A stretch of DNA of 64,000 nt, taken from assembly GCA_030537675.1 (NCBI GenBank), contig JAUNVL010000003.1, positions 1 to 64,000 on the forward strand, given 5' to 3'. The notes beneath the pieces were generated by a model that was given only the letters and a program-made list of their open reading frames with translations, ran no database searches and was not told the DNA's origin. The DNA comes from Propionibacteriaceae bacterium (GTDB lineage: Bacteria > Actinomycetota > Actinomycetes > Propionibacteriales > Propionibacteriaceae). Each line of letters starts with the position of its first letter. The stretch's first letter is position 1. The position numbers were made by a program, and so were the translations under genes. Positions 21,823-31,014 of this stretch are shown here, piece after piece.

Positions 21823-24372
21823 TCAGTCCATCGCGATGGACTCGAGAATGTTCATTCGCGAAGCCCGACGAGCCGGGGTGATGGCTGCCAGCACACCGAA
21901 GATCGCGGCCACCACGACGTACAGCACCAGCTGTCCCCAGGGGATCGCCAGGTTGGTGATCCCCGAGTCGCGAAGCAGCCGCACTAGCACGACGCCGAAA
22001 CCGATCCCCAGTCCAACACCCAGTAGTGACCCGAGAACAGCCACCACGACGCTCTCGAGCCGAATGACGCGGCGCAACTGCGGGCGCGTCATCCCGACGG
22101 CTCGCAGGAGCCCGATTTCACGGGTGCGCTCCATGACCGAGAGCCCGAGGGTGTTGACGATGCCGAGAACAGAAATCACGATGGCCAGTGCCAGAAGTGC
22201 ATTGATGACAGCGAACACCTGTGCGAACTGCCCCACGAGACTGTCGGCGTATTCCGCGTTGTCCGTCACCACGACCGTGGGAAGGTCCGCGGCCGCCTCG
22301 TTCAGTCCTGCTCGGACGGCGTCCACGTCGGCGCCCTCTGCCATCTTGATCTTGGCCACGGAAATGAGGCTGGCGTCGGCTACCTTCTCGAAGGTCTCCA
22401 GGTTGAGGATGATGCTGCCGCGCTGCCCCGGGTCGGAATCACCGTCGAAAATGCCCGTGACAAGCAGTTCGATGGTCCCCCCGTCCAGCGTTGGCAGTTC
22501 GAAGGTGCGGCCCATGGGTAGGTCGAGTTCGCGTGACTCGTCCATGGACAGCAGCGCTGATTCACCCTCGGGGTTCAGCTGGCCGGCCAGGATGTCAATA
22601 GCTGTTCCCTCGGTCACGGCATCAGGTGTGGTGCCGGAGATGAACACGCGCTCACCGTTCACGGCGGACGGGCTGGTGGAGAAGCTCCAGACCTTGTCCA
22701 CCCCCTCCACATCCGCGGCGGCGTCCGCGATCTTCCGATCGAAGGGGCGGAAATTGACCGGGGACATCAGGAAGTCCCCGCGCTGGCTGTCGGTCAGACC
22801 CGCGCGAACCGACGTCGTGGTGCTGCTTGCGAGAATGGTGACGGTGGTGACGAGTGCCAGTCCGATGGTGAGGGTTGACGCGGTGGCAGCCGTGCGGCGG
22901 GGCTGACGGCTGGCGTTGCGCTCGGCGATCTTGCCGACCTCGCCGAAGAACCTCTGGTAAATGCGTCCAAAGAGCCACACCACCGGCCGGCCGATCACTG
23001 CAGCAGCCAGCACGCAACCGATCAGCACTGCAACGCAGCCCACGCCGGCCCAGACCAGCGGTTCAGGCACGTCCTCGAAGAACACGCCGCAGATGATCCC
23101 GGCGACACCGAGCAGGATGAGGGCGAACCCGATGTGGACGCCGGTATTCACCGATTCGGTTTCGGTGGCGGCATTCGTCATTGCCTCGACGGGACGGGTG
23201 GCTGAGGCCTTCCGCGCGGGTGCCCAGGCGGCCACCATCGTGATGATGAGCGCGAGAACATACGACGAGACGACGGCCTGCCACGTGAGGGTGGGTACGG
23301 CGGTCCCGATGTCGATGCCGAATCCACCGAGCGCGAGGCCGATGAGGGCTGTCAGCGCCCAGCCTGCGGCGATACCGATGGTGGCGCCCACGAATCCGAT
23401 GACGGAAGCCTCGAGGAGCACCGAGTTGCGGACCTGATTGCGCTTGGCCCCCAGCGCTCGCAGCAGTGCGAGTTCACGGCTGCGTTGTGCCACGAGGATG
23501 GAGAAGGTGTTGAGGATGAGCAGCGAGGCCACCACGAGGGCGATGGCTGCGAAGACGAGGAGGAACGTGTTGATGAACGACAGGCCGATGGACAGCTGTT
23601 CTTCCAACTCGTCGGCCTGTTCCTGTCCGGAGACGGCGGAGAGGCCCTCGGGCAGCAGGTTCTGGACGTCGGTGGTGATCTGCTCTGCGTCGGCTCCCTC
23701 ATCGGTCGCGATCCAGGCGGCGCTGTACTCGGCCGCGCCATCGAGAACCAGGTCACGCATCTCGTCCAGGGTGAAGAACAGGTAGCTCGCCCCGGCAGTC
23801 GCGCCTGAGCCGAACGTGCCCGTTCCCGCGATGGTGTAGACGCGAATGCCGTTCTTCGGCGTCGACACTTTGAGCTCATCCCCGACGGCATAGCCACCAC
23901 GCTCCATCGTGGACGGGTCGATGACCACGTCCCGGTCGTTCTTCGGAGACGAGCCGTCGATGATGCGCGCGCCCTCTGCCCCGCCTGCGGCCGGCGTGGT
24001 GTACCAGTTGGTGCCGATGCCGGGTGCACCGCCGAAGGCGAGAACTTTCCCGTTCTTGTCCAGGGGGTAGAGGCTCGTGCTCATCACGACACCTGTGGCT
24101 TCAGAAACACCCTCCAGTACGGAGATCTTGTCCAACAACTCCGGCGTCACCCGCGCCTGGACGGTGCTGGCGGTGTCATCAAAGGCTCCCCCGCCTGAGG
24201 CAACGTTCACGTCGGCGATTCCCGACTTGAGGATGGAGTTGAAGCTGGAGCCGAGGAGGTTGGTGAACATCAGGGACCCGGACACGAACGCGATGCCCAG
24301 CACGATCGAGAACGCGCTCAGCACCAGCCGGAGTTTGCGCCCCATGAGGGAGCGCCATGTGGCATGCAGCAT
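21823..24372 (-). CDS. ABC transporter permease (two FtsX domains)
   Basis: This 849-residue membrane protein has the MacB/FtsX layout duplicated. An N-terminal helix (about 14-36) and extracytoplasmic region precede a three-helix FtsX domain (about 265-390). Further helices, a second extracytoplasmic region and a C-terminal FtsX domain follow (about 730-849, with VMERTREIGLLRAVGMTRPQLRRV). It forms an exporter with the ATPase gene that ends 3 nt upstream. Substrate unknown; such transporters often move lipoproteins, peptides or antimicrobials. The pair lies between dnaA and dnaN. Confidence 0.9.
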   Translation of the reverse strand: MLHATWRSLMGRKLRLVLSAFSIVLGIAFVSGSLMFTNLLGSSFNSILKSGIADVNVASGGGAFDDTASTVQARVTPELLDKISVLEGVSEATGVVMSTSLYPLDKNGKVLAFGGAPGIGTNWYTTPAAGGAEGARIIDGSSPKNDRDVVIDPSTMERGGYAVGDELKVSTPKNGIRVYTIAGTGTFGSGATAGASYLFFTLDEMRDLVLDGAAEYSAAWIATDEGADAEQITTDVQNLLPEGLSAVSGQEQADELEEQLSIGLSFINTFLLVFAAIALVVASLLILNTFSILVAQRSRELALLRALGAKRNQVRNSVLLEASVIGFVGATIGIAAGWALTALIGLALGGFGIDIGTAVPTLTWQAVVSSYVLALIITMVAAWAPARKASATRPVEAMTNAATETESVNTGVHIGFALILLGVAGIICGVFFEDVPEPLVWAGVGCVAVLIGCVLAAAVIGRPVVWLFGRIYQRFFGEVGKIAERNASRQPRRTAATASTLTIGLALVTTVTILASSTTTSVRAGLTDSQRGDFLMSPVNFRPFDRKIADAAADVEGVDKVWSFSTSPSAVNGERVFISGTTPDAVTEGTAIDILAGQLNPEGESALLSMDESRELDLPMGRTFELPTLDGGTIELLVTGIFDGDSDPGQRGSIILNLETFEKVADASLISVAKIKMAEGADVDAVRAGLNEAAADLPTVVVTDNAEYADSLVGQFAQVFAVINALLALAIVISVLGIVNTLGLSVMERTREIGLLRAVGMTRPQLRRVIRLESVVVAVLGSLLGVGLGIGFGVVLVRLLRDSGITNLAIPWGQLVLYVVVAAIFGVLAAITPARRASRMNILESIAMD

Positions 24373-24375
24373 GTA

Positions 24376-25398
24376 TCAGCCCAGCGCCGCGCGGCGCGGA
24401 AGGGTCTGCTCGAACTCGTCGGCTTCCTCGATTTCGCTCTGCCGAGGCGCTGCGCCGCCGTCACGAAAAATGACATGGGTGCCATCCGGCGTGCGGTCGG
24501 AGGCCGTTGTCGCTTCGGCGAGGTTGGGCGCACCATGGGAAATGTTCGGCGCACCGTTGGGACTGCTCGGGGAGTCAGCTGTGGAGGCGGACGAACGCCA
24601 CTCCACGTGACTGCTGGCAGCCACGGCCTCCTGTCGTTCCTTGGCCTCGGCCGGCTCGGCCACCTGGTCGTGGCGCGGGTAGATCCTGGCCATTGTCTGC
24701 AGGAGCTCATCCTGCGTTGCGTTGCGGAGTTCTTCGATGATCTGACCGTCGGAGAGGAAAACCTGTCGATCCGCGTAGCTGGCAGACAGGGCGTCGTGGG
24801 TGACCATCACCACCGTCTGGCCGAATTCGTCGACGCTGCGACGCAGGAAGTTCAACACCTCGGCTGCCGAGGTGGAATCGAGGTTGCCGGTGGGTTCGTC
24901 GCCGAACACGATGTCCGGGCGGTTCATCAGGGCGCGGGCGCATGCGACGCGCTGTTGTTGTCCGCCGGAGAGTTCCGATGGTTTGTGGGTGAGACGGTCA
25001 CCCAGGCCCAGGACTCCGACGATGCGGTCGAACCATTCCTTGTCCACCTTCTTGCCGGCGATGGCCAGGGGAAGGACGATGTTCTCGCGTGCGCTCAGAG
25101 TGGGGACCAGGTTGAACGCCTGGAAGATGAATCCGATTCGGTCCCGACGCAACTCGGTCAGGGGTGTGTCCTTCAGTGAGGCAACGTCAGTGTCGCCGAT
25201 GAACACAGCACCCGAGGTGGGTGAGTCAAGTGCAGCCAAAAGGTGCATGAGGGTGGATTTTCCGGACCCGGAAGGGCCCATGATTGCAGTGAACTCGCCC
25301 CCGACGACCTCGAAGTCGACGCCCGCGAGGGCAACCACTTCGGCTGATCCACTGCCGTAATGCTTCGACAGTCCTATGGCACGCGCTGCAATCGTCAC
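24376..25398 (-). CDS. ABC transporter ATP-binding protein with long C-terminal tail
   Basis: This 340-residue MacB/LolD-type ATPase has Walker [11 protein letters not shown]-loop FIFQAFNLVPTLSARENI, signature LSGGQQQRVACARALM, Walker B DIVFGDEPTGNLD and the switch VMVTHD. Family members normally end near residue 230-245. Here about 95 extra residues follow, rich in Ser, Ala, Pro, Glu and Arg, with repeated NGAPNISHGAPN. The tail has no domain I recognise. The permease gene starts 3 nt after the stop. The upstream region is the origin-like segment next to dnaA. Confidence 0.9.
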   Translation of the reverse strand: MTIAARAIGLSKHYGSGSAEVVALAGVDFEVVGGEFTAIMGPSGSGKSTLMHLLAALDSPTSGAVFIGDTDVASLKDTPLTELRRDRIGFIFQAFNLVPTLSARENIVLPLAIAGKKVDKEWFDRIVGVLGLGDRLTHKPSELSGGQQQRVACARALMNRPDIVFGDEPTGNLDSTSAAEVLNFLRRSVDEFGQTVVMVTHDALSASYADRQVFLSDGQIIEELRNATQDELLQTMARIYPRHDQVAEPAEAKERQEAVAASSHVEWRSSASTADSPSSPNGAPNISHGAPNLAEATTASDRTPDGTHVIFRDGGAAPRQSEIEEADEFEQTLPRRAALG

Positions 25399-25443
25399 GG
25401 CGCAACGCTACCAGTGGGCGTCAAAAGCGCTTGTGGTTCAGAA

Positions 25444-25694
25444 CTCTCCACAGCTTTCCCGCGATCTGACTTTGAAGAGATTGATGAGAGTTGTAATTCA
25501 GTAGTAGTCATAGCTTCTGTGAAACCTGTGGGGAACTCATCCCATCCCTTGTCAGCGTGGACTTGCTCATGTGGACGTAGCTAGGGAGAACCTCGAACTA
25601 CACGGGGAGGATTTGTGGGTAACCCTCGGCAAGAACTTGTCATTCGCGGTTCCCACGCCATGTCCACAGGTGGGTGGGCACAACATGTGGACAG
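25444..25694. other. Candidate oriC segment downstream of dnaA
   Basis: The 470 bp between dnaA and the ABC ATPase hold no gene. They contain five 9-mers with one mismatch to the DnaA box TTNTCCACA: 25444-25452 (CTCTCCACA), 25527-25535, 25614-25622 and 25686-25694 (all three on the reverse strand), and 25660-25668 (ATGTCCACA). An AT-rich stretch lies at about 25468-25525, suitable for unwinding. In many actinobacteria oriC is in the dnaA-dnaN gap; here this gap is adjacent to dnaA, although dnaN has been displaced. Call by motif density only. Confidence 0.55.
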
Positions 25695-25868
25695 ATCCGA
25701 GCAGTCGAATGCCACCGGTTGGGGCGGGCTGCTGGCGGCTTCCTCGACGGTCTGGATCACGGCAAGGTGTCAGCGCCGGGGCGTGTTGCATGGCAATGGT
25801 GGTGCCGGCCATCCGCTGCTCAACTGCCGAGCGTCGGACGAGCAGCAGCGGAGCCGTGTGGCGTCAGT

Positions 25869-27236
25869 TCAGGATTGCTTGATGCGGTTGGTGAGTTCGG
25901 TGACCTGATTGAACAGGTCGCGGTCCACACCCATTTTTTCGTTGATCTTGCGCACCGAGTGCAACACCGTGGTGTGATCCCGGCCGCCGAATTTGGCGCC
26001 GATCTTTGGCAGCGACATTTCCGTGAGCTCACGACACAAGTACATGGCGATCTGGCGGGCTCCCGCAATGGTGGCGACGCGACTTGCGCTGGTCAGCTCT
26101 TCCAGGGAGATGCTGAAATACGCCGACGTCGCGTTCATGATGGAGTCCGCATCGACGCGGATCTCGCCACCGTCCCGGACCAGGTCCTTCAACACGTCCT
26201 CAGTGAGTTCAATGTCGATTTCCTGCCGATTCAGGCTTGCCAGGGCCGCTACGCGCGTCAGAGCACCTTCGAGTTCGCGAATGTTGGTGGTGATGCGCGA
26301 CGCGATGAACTCGAGCACCTGGGTCCCGGCCGTCAGACGCTGCGAGGCGGCCTTCTTCCGGAGGATCGCGATGCGGGTCTCCAGGTCAGGTGGCTGGATG
26401 TCGGTCATCAGACCCCACTCGAACCGCGAACGCAGTCGGGGTTCCAGCGCTTCGAGCAACTTCGGAGGGCGGTCCGACGTCATGACGATCTGCTTCTGCG
26501 CGTTGTGCAGGGTGTTGAAGGTGTGGAAGAACTCTTCCTGAGTCTGGATCTTGGACTCGAGGAACTGGATGTCATCCACCAGCAGGATGTCGACGTCGCG
26601 GTACGAGCGGCGGAACTCGGCTGTCCGGTTGTCGGAGATCGCGTTGATGAAGTCGTTGGTCAACTCCTCCGTGGAGACGTACTTCACACGCAGGTTGTCG
26701 TAGTAGGCATTGACGTAGTGGCCGATGGCGTGGAGAAGGTGCGTCTTTCCCAAGCCGGAGGGACCGTAGATCATCAGTGGGTTGTACGACTTGCCGGGTT
26801 GCTCAGCGACGGCGGCCGCCGCTGCGTGGGCGAACCGGTTGGACGAGCCGGCGACGAAGGATTCGAATGTGTAGCGAGGGTTGAGTTTGACAGGTTCCGC
26901 AGTGGTGCGGGCACGGGGAAGCAGCGGTGAAGGAACGTTGTCGGCCTCGAAGACCTCCGCAGATGCCTCTGGGGTGTCCGGTACGAGGGTGGAGTCGATC
27001 ATGACCGCGAGGTGTGTGGCCCGGCCAGCCTGCTCGCTGAGACGACGCTCGATCTCGCTGCGCAGCTTGGACTCGACGCGTTCACGCGTGGTCTCATCGG
27101 GCACCGCAAGCATGAGGGTGGTGCCGTGCATTGCCAACGGCTTGGTCCGCCTGAGCCAGGCGCGGGTGGGGATGTCAGCCGCGTTGACGACTTCCTCCCA
27201 GAGGTCAACCAACTCCGGGGTAGGGACTTCACTCAC
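25869..27236 (-). CDS. dnaA: Chromosomal replication initiator DnaA
   Basis: This 455-residue AAA+ initiator has N-terminal domain I ([10 protein letters not shown]), a short variable domain II, Walker [10 protein letters not shown] (about 158-166), Walker B LLVDDIQF (218-225), and the domain IV box-binding signature [19 protein letters not shown] near the C-terminus. GTG 27236 is preferred over the in-frame TTG at 27251, because GGAGG sits 8 nt upstream of the GTG and overlaps the TTG codon. It is transcribed away from rpmH. DnaA-box-like sequences lie both upstream and downstream. Confidence 0.97.
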   Translation of the reverse strand: MSEVPTPELVDLWEEVVNAADIPTRAWLRRTKPLAMHGTTLMLAVPDETTRERVESKLRSEIERRLSEQAGRATHLAVMIDSTLVPDTPEASAEVFEADNVPSPLLPRARTTAEPVKLNPRYTFESFVAGSSNRFAHAAAAAVAEQPGKSYNPLMIYGPSGLGKTHLLHAIGHYVNAYYDNLRVKYVSTEELTNDFINAISDNRTAEFRRSYRDVDILLVDDIQFLESKIQTQEEFFHTFNTLHNAQKQIVMTSDRPPKLLEALEPRLRSRFEWGLMTDIQPPDLETRIAILRKKAASQRLTAGTQVLEFIASRITTNIRELEGALTRVAALASLNRQEIDIELTEDVLKDLVRDGGEIRVDADSIMNATSAYFSISLEELTSASRVATIAGARQIAMYLCRELTEMSLPKIGAKFGGRDHTTVLHSVRKINEKMGVDRDLFNQVTELTNRIKQS

Positions 27237-27282
27237 CAGAGGTCCCTCCAAGCTCGATGGTTGGGGCCACCCCCAAAATTAT

Positions 27283-27356
27283 TCTTCCACACAGTTTTCC
27301 ACAGCGGGGTATAACTATCCCTCTTGGGGTCCCCTCAGCACCCATCCTGTGGATAA
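27283..27356. promoter_or_regulatory. DnaA-box cluster in the dnaA-rpmH intergenic region
   Basis: Within the 365 bp between dnaA and rpmH are a perfect box TGTGGATAA (27348-27356, reverse of TTATCCACA), a TTTTCCACA box (27295-27303) and a one-mismatch TCTTCCACA (27283-27291). The last two start 12 bp apart. They lie 47-120 nt upstream of the dnaA start, suiting DnaA autoregulation and possibly origin function. The rest of the gap, up to the rpmH ribosome binding site GAGGGAG, shows nothing else I recognise. Confidence 0.6.
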
Positions 27357-27601
27357 GCACTGCACAAGGTTACGAAAGTAGTGCCCAGTGGAGGGACTTC
27401 GCAACAATTTCGCCAGATTCACCGGTGTGTCGCGTGGACTACGTCGATGTAATTTGCTTGGTTGCCTGCCCGGGGCATCGCGGTTTGTCCAGACCATGCG
27501 TCTACGCGTATCGTTGACCAGTCGCTGCCCTTTGGCTGCGACCACTTCCCCTGCCCAGCCCTGGGCAAGTTCCGACAAGATTCCTCGAGGGAGTCAATCC
27601 G

Positions 27602-27739
27602 ATGACCAAGCGTACGTTCCAGCCGAGCAACCGCCGCCGCAGCCGCACCCATGGTTTCCGCGCCCGCATGCGCACCCGCGCCGGTCGTGGCATCCTCGGC
27701 GCCCGCCGCCGCAAGGGCCGCGTCGAACTGGCTGGCTGA
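27602..27739 (+). CDS. rpmH: 50S ribosomal protein L34
   Basis: This 45-residue highly basic protein reads [19 protein letters not shown], then [20 protein letters not shown] and RVELAG, a full-length match to L34. GAGGGAG lies about 7 nt upstream of the ATG. It starts the rpmH-rnpA-yidD-yidC-jag-rsmG run. It is short enough to be missed by ORF finders with a 60-codon cutoff. Confidence 0.97.
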   Translation: MTKRTFQPSNRRRSRTHGFRARMRTRAGRGILGARRRKGRVELAG

Positions 27740-27749
27740 GCCAACAACC

Positions 27750-28100
27750 GTGCTGCCAGGCGCCCGTCGACTGAGGAGACCCGCGGAGTTCCATGCGGTC
27801 TTTTCTTCGAGGGCCCGGGCAGCCACTCCGAGCGTCGTCGTGCACGTGGCCCGGTCAGCAGCCGAAATACCACCCGAATCAACCCGGGTGGGTTTCGTCG
27901 TTTCCAAGAAGGTGGGCAATGCCGTGCAACGCAACCGCGTGAAGCGGCGTCTACGTCACATGGTGCCGGTACAGGACACCCCCTTCGGAGCCGACGTCGT
28001 CGTGCGAGCGCTGCCACCGGCCGCCACAGAACCTGACCGATTGGCTGGCGACTTTGCCAACGCATGGCGTCGGGCCTTCCGCAAGGCCTCGCCGTGCTGA
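27750..28100 (+). CDS. rnpA: Ribonuclease P protein component
   Basis: This 116-residue basic protein assists the RNase P RNA in 5' processing of tRNA precursors. The family start LPGARRLRRPAEFHAVF and the signature GFVVSKKVGNAVQRNRVKRRLRHM (split in the family as the RNR motif) are present. The GTG at 27750, 10 nt after rpmH, is chosen because it puts the conserved LP..R at the N-terminus; the open frame continues upstream across rpmH without a sensible start. No clear ribosome binding site, so translation may be coupled to rpmH. Confidence 0.93.
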   Translation: MLPGARRLRRPAEFHAVFSSRARAATPSVVVHVARSAAEIPPESTRVGFVVSKKVGNAVQRNRVKRRLRHMVPVQDTPFGADVVVRALPPAATEPDRLAGDFANAWRRAFRKASPC

Positions 28101-28402
28101 AGTACCCCCTGATCGGGTTCGTGAAGCTCTGGCGCCGTCTCATCTCGCCCGGCTACGGGGATGTCTGCAAATTCCATCCCAGCTGCTCCACCTACGGGTT
28201 GAGTGCGCTGGAGATGCACGGCGGCATCCGCGGATCATGGCTCATCGTTCGACGCCTGGCGCGTTGTCATCCGTGGTCCATGGGCGGAGTCGACTACGTC
28301 CCGGGAACAGCCGAGGCCCTTCACTGGGCCGAACAAGAAACATCCACTTCCCCATCGGGCACACCACGTCCCGATTACTCAGCGTCTGAGGTTGCCCCGT
28401 GA
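28094..28402 (+). CDS. yidD: Membrane protein insertion efficiency factor YidD
   Basis: This is a 102-residue protein with the YidD core: YPLIGFVKLWRRLISPGYG, CKFHPSCSTYGLSALEMHG and RRLARCHPWSMGG. The conserved Cys-rich PSCS motif is present. YidD aids membrane insertion by YidC. GTG 28094 overlaps the rnpA stop and has AAGG 7 nt upstream; an ATG at 28064, 10 codons earlier, is possible but lies deeper in rnpA. The C-terminal 25 residues are polar and poorly conserved. Its stop overlaps the yidC start (GTGA). Confidence 0.9.
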   Translation: MLKYPLIGFVKLWRRLISPGYGDVCKFHPSCSTYGLSALEMHGGIRGSWLIVRRLARCHPWSMGGVDYVPGTAEALHWAEQETSTSPSGTPRPDYSASEVAP

Positions 28403-29526
28403 TTGACCTGTTGATTCCGTTAGCCATACCCATCTGGGACAGCATTTACGGTGCCCTGTCGACGATGATGCAGCCCATCTACTGGGCTGTCTCCGGGATC
28501 CTGGTGCTGTTCCACTCCCTCTGGTCGAATGTCTTCGACAAGGACTCGGGTGCGGCGTGGGCCCTGGCCATCATCTCCATGACGGTCCTCATCCGTACGC
28601 TGCTGATCCCGCTGTTCGTGAAGCAGATCAACTCGGCTCGCAACATGCAGTTGCTGCAGCCCAAGATCCAGGCGCTTCAGAAGAAGCACGGCACCGACCG
28701 GCAGAAGCTGGGCGAGGAGCAGATGAAGCTGTACAAGGAGGAGGGCGTGAACCCCGCCGCCTCCTGCGTGCCGCTCCTGATCCAGATGCCCATCCTGCTG
28801 TCACTGTTCCGCGTTCTTCAGGGTGTGGCCGACAAGACTCCCCGTGGCCACTTCTTCAAGAGCAATCCGGATCTTGCCGCGTCCCTGCGCAATGCCGAGC
28901 TGTGGGGTGCAGGTCTCTCGGACCGCATTCCCAACGGGTTCCCCCCGATCGGGCCCACGCAAATACTTGGCGCGCTCCTGGTCATTGCCATGGTGACAAC
29001 GCTGTTCATCACTCAGCTGCAGCTGATGCGCAAGAACATGCCGCCGGAGGCCCTCACCGGTCCGCTGGCGCAGCAGCAGAAGATGATGCTCTACATCTTC
29101 CCCGTCATGTACCTCTTCTCCGGCTTCGTCATCCCCATCGGTGTCCTCCTCTACTGGTTCACCACGAACCTCTGGACGATGGTGCAGCAGGGCCTGCTGA
29201 TCCGGAACAACCCGGCACCGAACACACCGGCCTTCATCGATTGGCAGGAGCGCCTGCGCGCCAAGGGCAAGGACCCCGACGAGGTCATGGCCGCGCGCAT
29301 GGCGAAGCGTCGCCGCACCAAGCCCGCCACCACAGGGCGCACGGTCGCAAGCCCGTCCTCCCCCAACGAAGCTGACTCCGGCGAGGCAGTGGAGGGCGAG
29401 GAGATCAAGCCCACCGTGTCGCGCCAGCAAGTGACCCGCAGTACTGTGCGTACCGTCGACGGCAAGTCCGTGGTGACCAGGCAGCAGCCGCGTTCCACCA
29501 GCCGCGCCGCACGCAAAAAGAAGTGA
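28399..29526 (+). CDS. yidC: Membrane protein insertase YidC
   Basis: This 375-residue YidC/Oxa1/Alb3 insertase has five expected hydrophobic segments, including WALAIISMTVLIRTLLIPLFV (about 54-74) and MMLYIFPVMYLFSGFVIPIGV (about 230-250). The cytoplasmic loop QPKIQALQKKHGTDRQKLGEE is highly conserved. The C-terminal 90 residues are basic and disordered, ending AARKKK, which in related proteins helps contact ribosomes. The GTG start overlaps the yidD stop by 4 nt (GTGA). Confidence 0.95.
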   Translation: MIDLLIPLAIPIWDSIYGALSTMMQPIYWAVSGILVLFHSLWSNVFDKDSGAAWALAIISMTVLIRTLLIPLFVKQINSARNMQLLQPKIQALQKKHGTDRQKLGEEQMKLYKEEGVNPAASCVPLLIQMPILLSLFRVLQGVADKTPRGHFFKSNPDLAASLRNAELWGAGLSDRIPNGFPPIGPTQILGALLVIAMVTTLFITQLQLMRKNMPPEALTGPLAQQQKMMLYIFPVMYLFSGFVIPIGVLLYWFTTNLWTMVQQGLLIRNNPAPNTPAFIDWQERLRAKGKDPDEVMAARMAKRRRTKPATTGRTVASPSSPNEADSGEAVEGEEIKPTVSRQQVTRSTVRTVDGKSVVTRQQPRSTSRAARKKK

Positions 29527-29549
29527 CGAGCGAAGGAAAGACTGACTCC

Positions 29550-30062
29550 ATGACTGACACCACCACCCCCGCAGCCCCGGCAGCACCCTCCCCCCTGAAG
29601 CCGACGGCGGCAGAGGAGGCACTGCTGGCCGAGGGTGACCTCGTGGCTGACTACCTCGAAGAATTGCTGGACATCGCTGATCTCGACGGCGACATCGAGA
29701 ACTCAGTCAACAACGGCCGCGCGCACGTGGTCATCGACACCGACCAGGAGCGACTGGTGGGCAAGAACGGCGAAATCCTGGAAGCCCTCCAGGAGTTGTG
29801 CCGCCTCGTGGTGATGACCGAAACCGGGAATCGTTCGCGCCTGACGCTCGACGTGGCGGGCTACCGTGAGCGTCGACGGGTGGAACTCGTGGCACTGGCG
29901 AAGGACGCCATTGCGGAGGTGTCCGAGACTGGTGAGAGCGTGCGCATGACCCCGTTGAACGCATACGAGCGTAAAATTGTGCACGACGAAGTAGCAGCCG
30001 CAGGCCTCGTGAGTGAGTCCGAGGGCGAGCCACCACACCGTCGGGTGGTCGTCTCCAAGTGA
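29550..30062 (+). CDS. jag: Jag/KhpB family RNA-binding protein
   Basis: This 170-residue protein has an acidic N-terminal part, a KH domain (RLVGKNGEILEALQELCRLV) and an R3H domain (RMTPLNAYERKIVHDEVAAA). These proteins bind RNA and influence cell shape and division in Gram-positive bacteria. ATG 29550 follows AAGGAAAG by 9 nt. A GTG at 29523 overlaps the yidC stop as GTGA, like the junctions on either side, and would add nine residues; both are possible. Confidence 0.93.
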   Translation: MTDTTTPAAPAAPSPLKPTAAEEALLAEGDLVADYLEELLDIADLDGDIENSVNNGRAHVVIDTDQERLVGKNGEILEALQELCRLVVMTETGNRSRLTLDVAGYRERRRVELVALAKDAIAEVSETGESVRMTPLNAYERKIVHDEVAAAGLVSESEGEPPHRRVVVSK

Positions 30063-30736
30063 CGTCCCCATCCTTGGGGGACCAGTCCGGAGCGAGCGAC
30101 GTCGACCAGGAGAAGGTCGAGGATGAAGCTCGCGCCGCGCTGCACTCACGGTTCCCTGAATCGGGAGAGCAACTTGATCGCTATGTCGCGATCCTGCGGA
30201 GCAAGGGCATCGAATGGGGGCTGCTGGGCCCCCGCGAGGGCGACAAGCTCTGGAGCCGTCACATCTCCAACTCGTTGGCGCTCGTCGATTCACTGGCCAA
30301 TGGCATCGACCTTGCTGACGTTGGCTCCGGCTCCGGCCTTCCGGGCATTCCCCTGGCCATTGTGAGACCGGACATCTTTGTCACCCTCATCGATCCGCTG
30401 TTGAGGAGGGTCACGTTCCTGACGGAGACCCTCGAGGAACTGCGCCTGCGCAACGTGCGTGTGGAACGGCTCCGGGCGGAGGACTGCGACGAGCAGTTCG
30501 ACGTGGTGACGTGCCGGGCAGTGGCACCGTTGGAGAAGCTGCTCCGCTGGACCACTCCCCTGTTCTTTCCCTCCGGTGAGCTGCTGGCCCTGAAAGGATC
30601 GAGCGCGGAGAGGGAGATCGCTGAGGCCTCCACACTGCTCTCACGATCAAGGATGAGCGCCACGATTCTCGAGGTGCGGGCGGCTCCTGACGTTGAGGGA
30701 ACGCGAGCCATCAGGGTTGTATCGAAAACCAACTGA
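30059..30736 (+). CDS. rsmG: 16S rRNA (guanine-527-N7)-methyltransferase RsmG
   Basis: This is a 225-residue S-adenosylmethionine-dependent methyltransferase (GidB). The SAM-binding motif DVGSGSGLPGIPLAIVRPD is at about 87-105, and DVVTCRAVAPLEKLLRWTTP follows. It modifies 16S rRNA; in other bacteria its loss gives low-level streptomycin resistance. The GTG start overlaps the jag stop (GTGA). It is the last gene of the operon; a parS-like site begins 34 nt after the stop. Confidence 0.95.
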   Translation: MTSPSLGDQSGASDVDQEKVEDEARAALHSRFPESGEQLDRYVAILRSKGIEWGLLGPREGDKLWSRHISNSLALVDSLANGIDLADVGSGSGLPGIPLAIVRPDIFVTLIDPLLRRVTFLTETLEELRLRNVRVERLRAEDCDEQFDVVTCRAVAPLEKLLRWTTPLFFPSGELLALKGSSAEREIAEASTLLSRSRMSATILEVRAAPDVEGTRAIRVVSKTN

Positions 30737-30769
30737 GCTAATAGCGATATATCGATAAGTCTGTATTGA

Positions 30770-30785
30770 TGTTCCACGTGAAACG
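30770..30785. promoter_or_regulatory. parS centromere site
   Basis: TGTTCCACGTGAAACG differs from the consensus TGTTTCACGTGAAACA at the degenerate fifth base and the last base. It lies 34 nt past the rsmG stop and 1.1 kb upstream of parA. It should be bound by the ParB encoded at 32918. Confidence 0.85.
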
Positions 30786-30992
30786 GTGTGACGGAGCGCC
30801 TCGCCGCAGGTGCTGCGTCGGCAGCTCGCGGTGCGAGACCCACCCTGGGACAGAACTGCGACCAGGGCCGCACTCACGTCCGCGTTGCGATCAAGGTGGC
30901 TCAGGGGGCCTGTGACCCACCGTGGACAGGCGCCTCTCGATCTGGTTGGCAAGGGCGCGGCGAAGAATCCGGCAATGTTGGCGCAGAAGGCC

Positions 30993-31014
30993 CACTCCCC
31001 CACTCCCCCACTCC
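30993..31014. repeat. Short tandem repeat, unit CACTCCCC
   Basis: CACTCCCC occurs twice in tandem (30993-31000 and 31001-31008), followed by a partial CACTCC. Isolated copies recur at 31252-31259 and inside parA at 32102-32109. Significance unknown. Confidence 0.5.
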
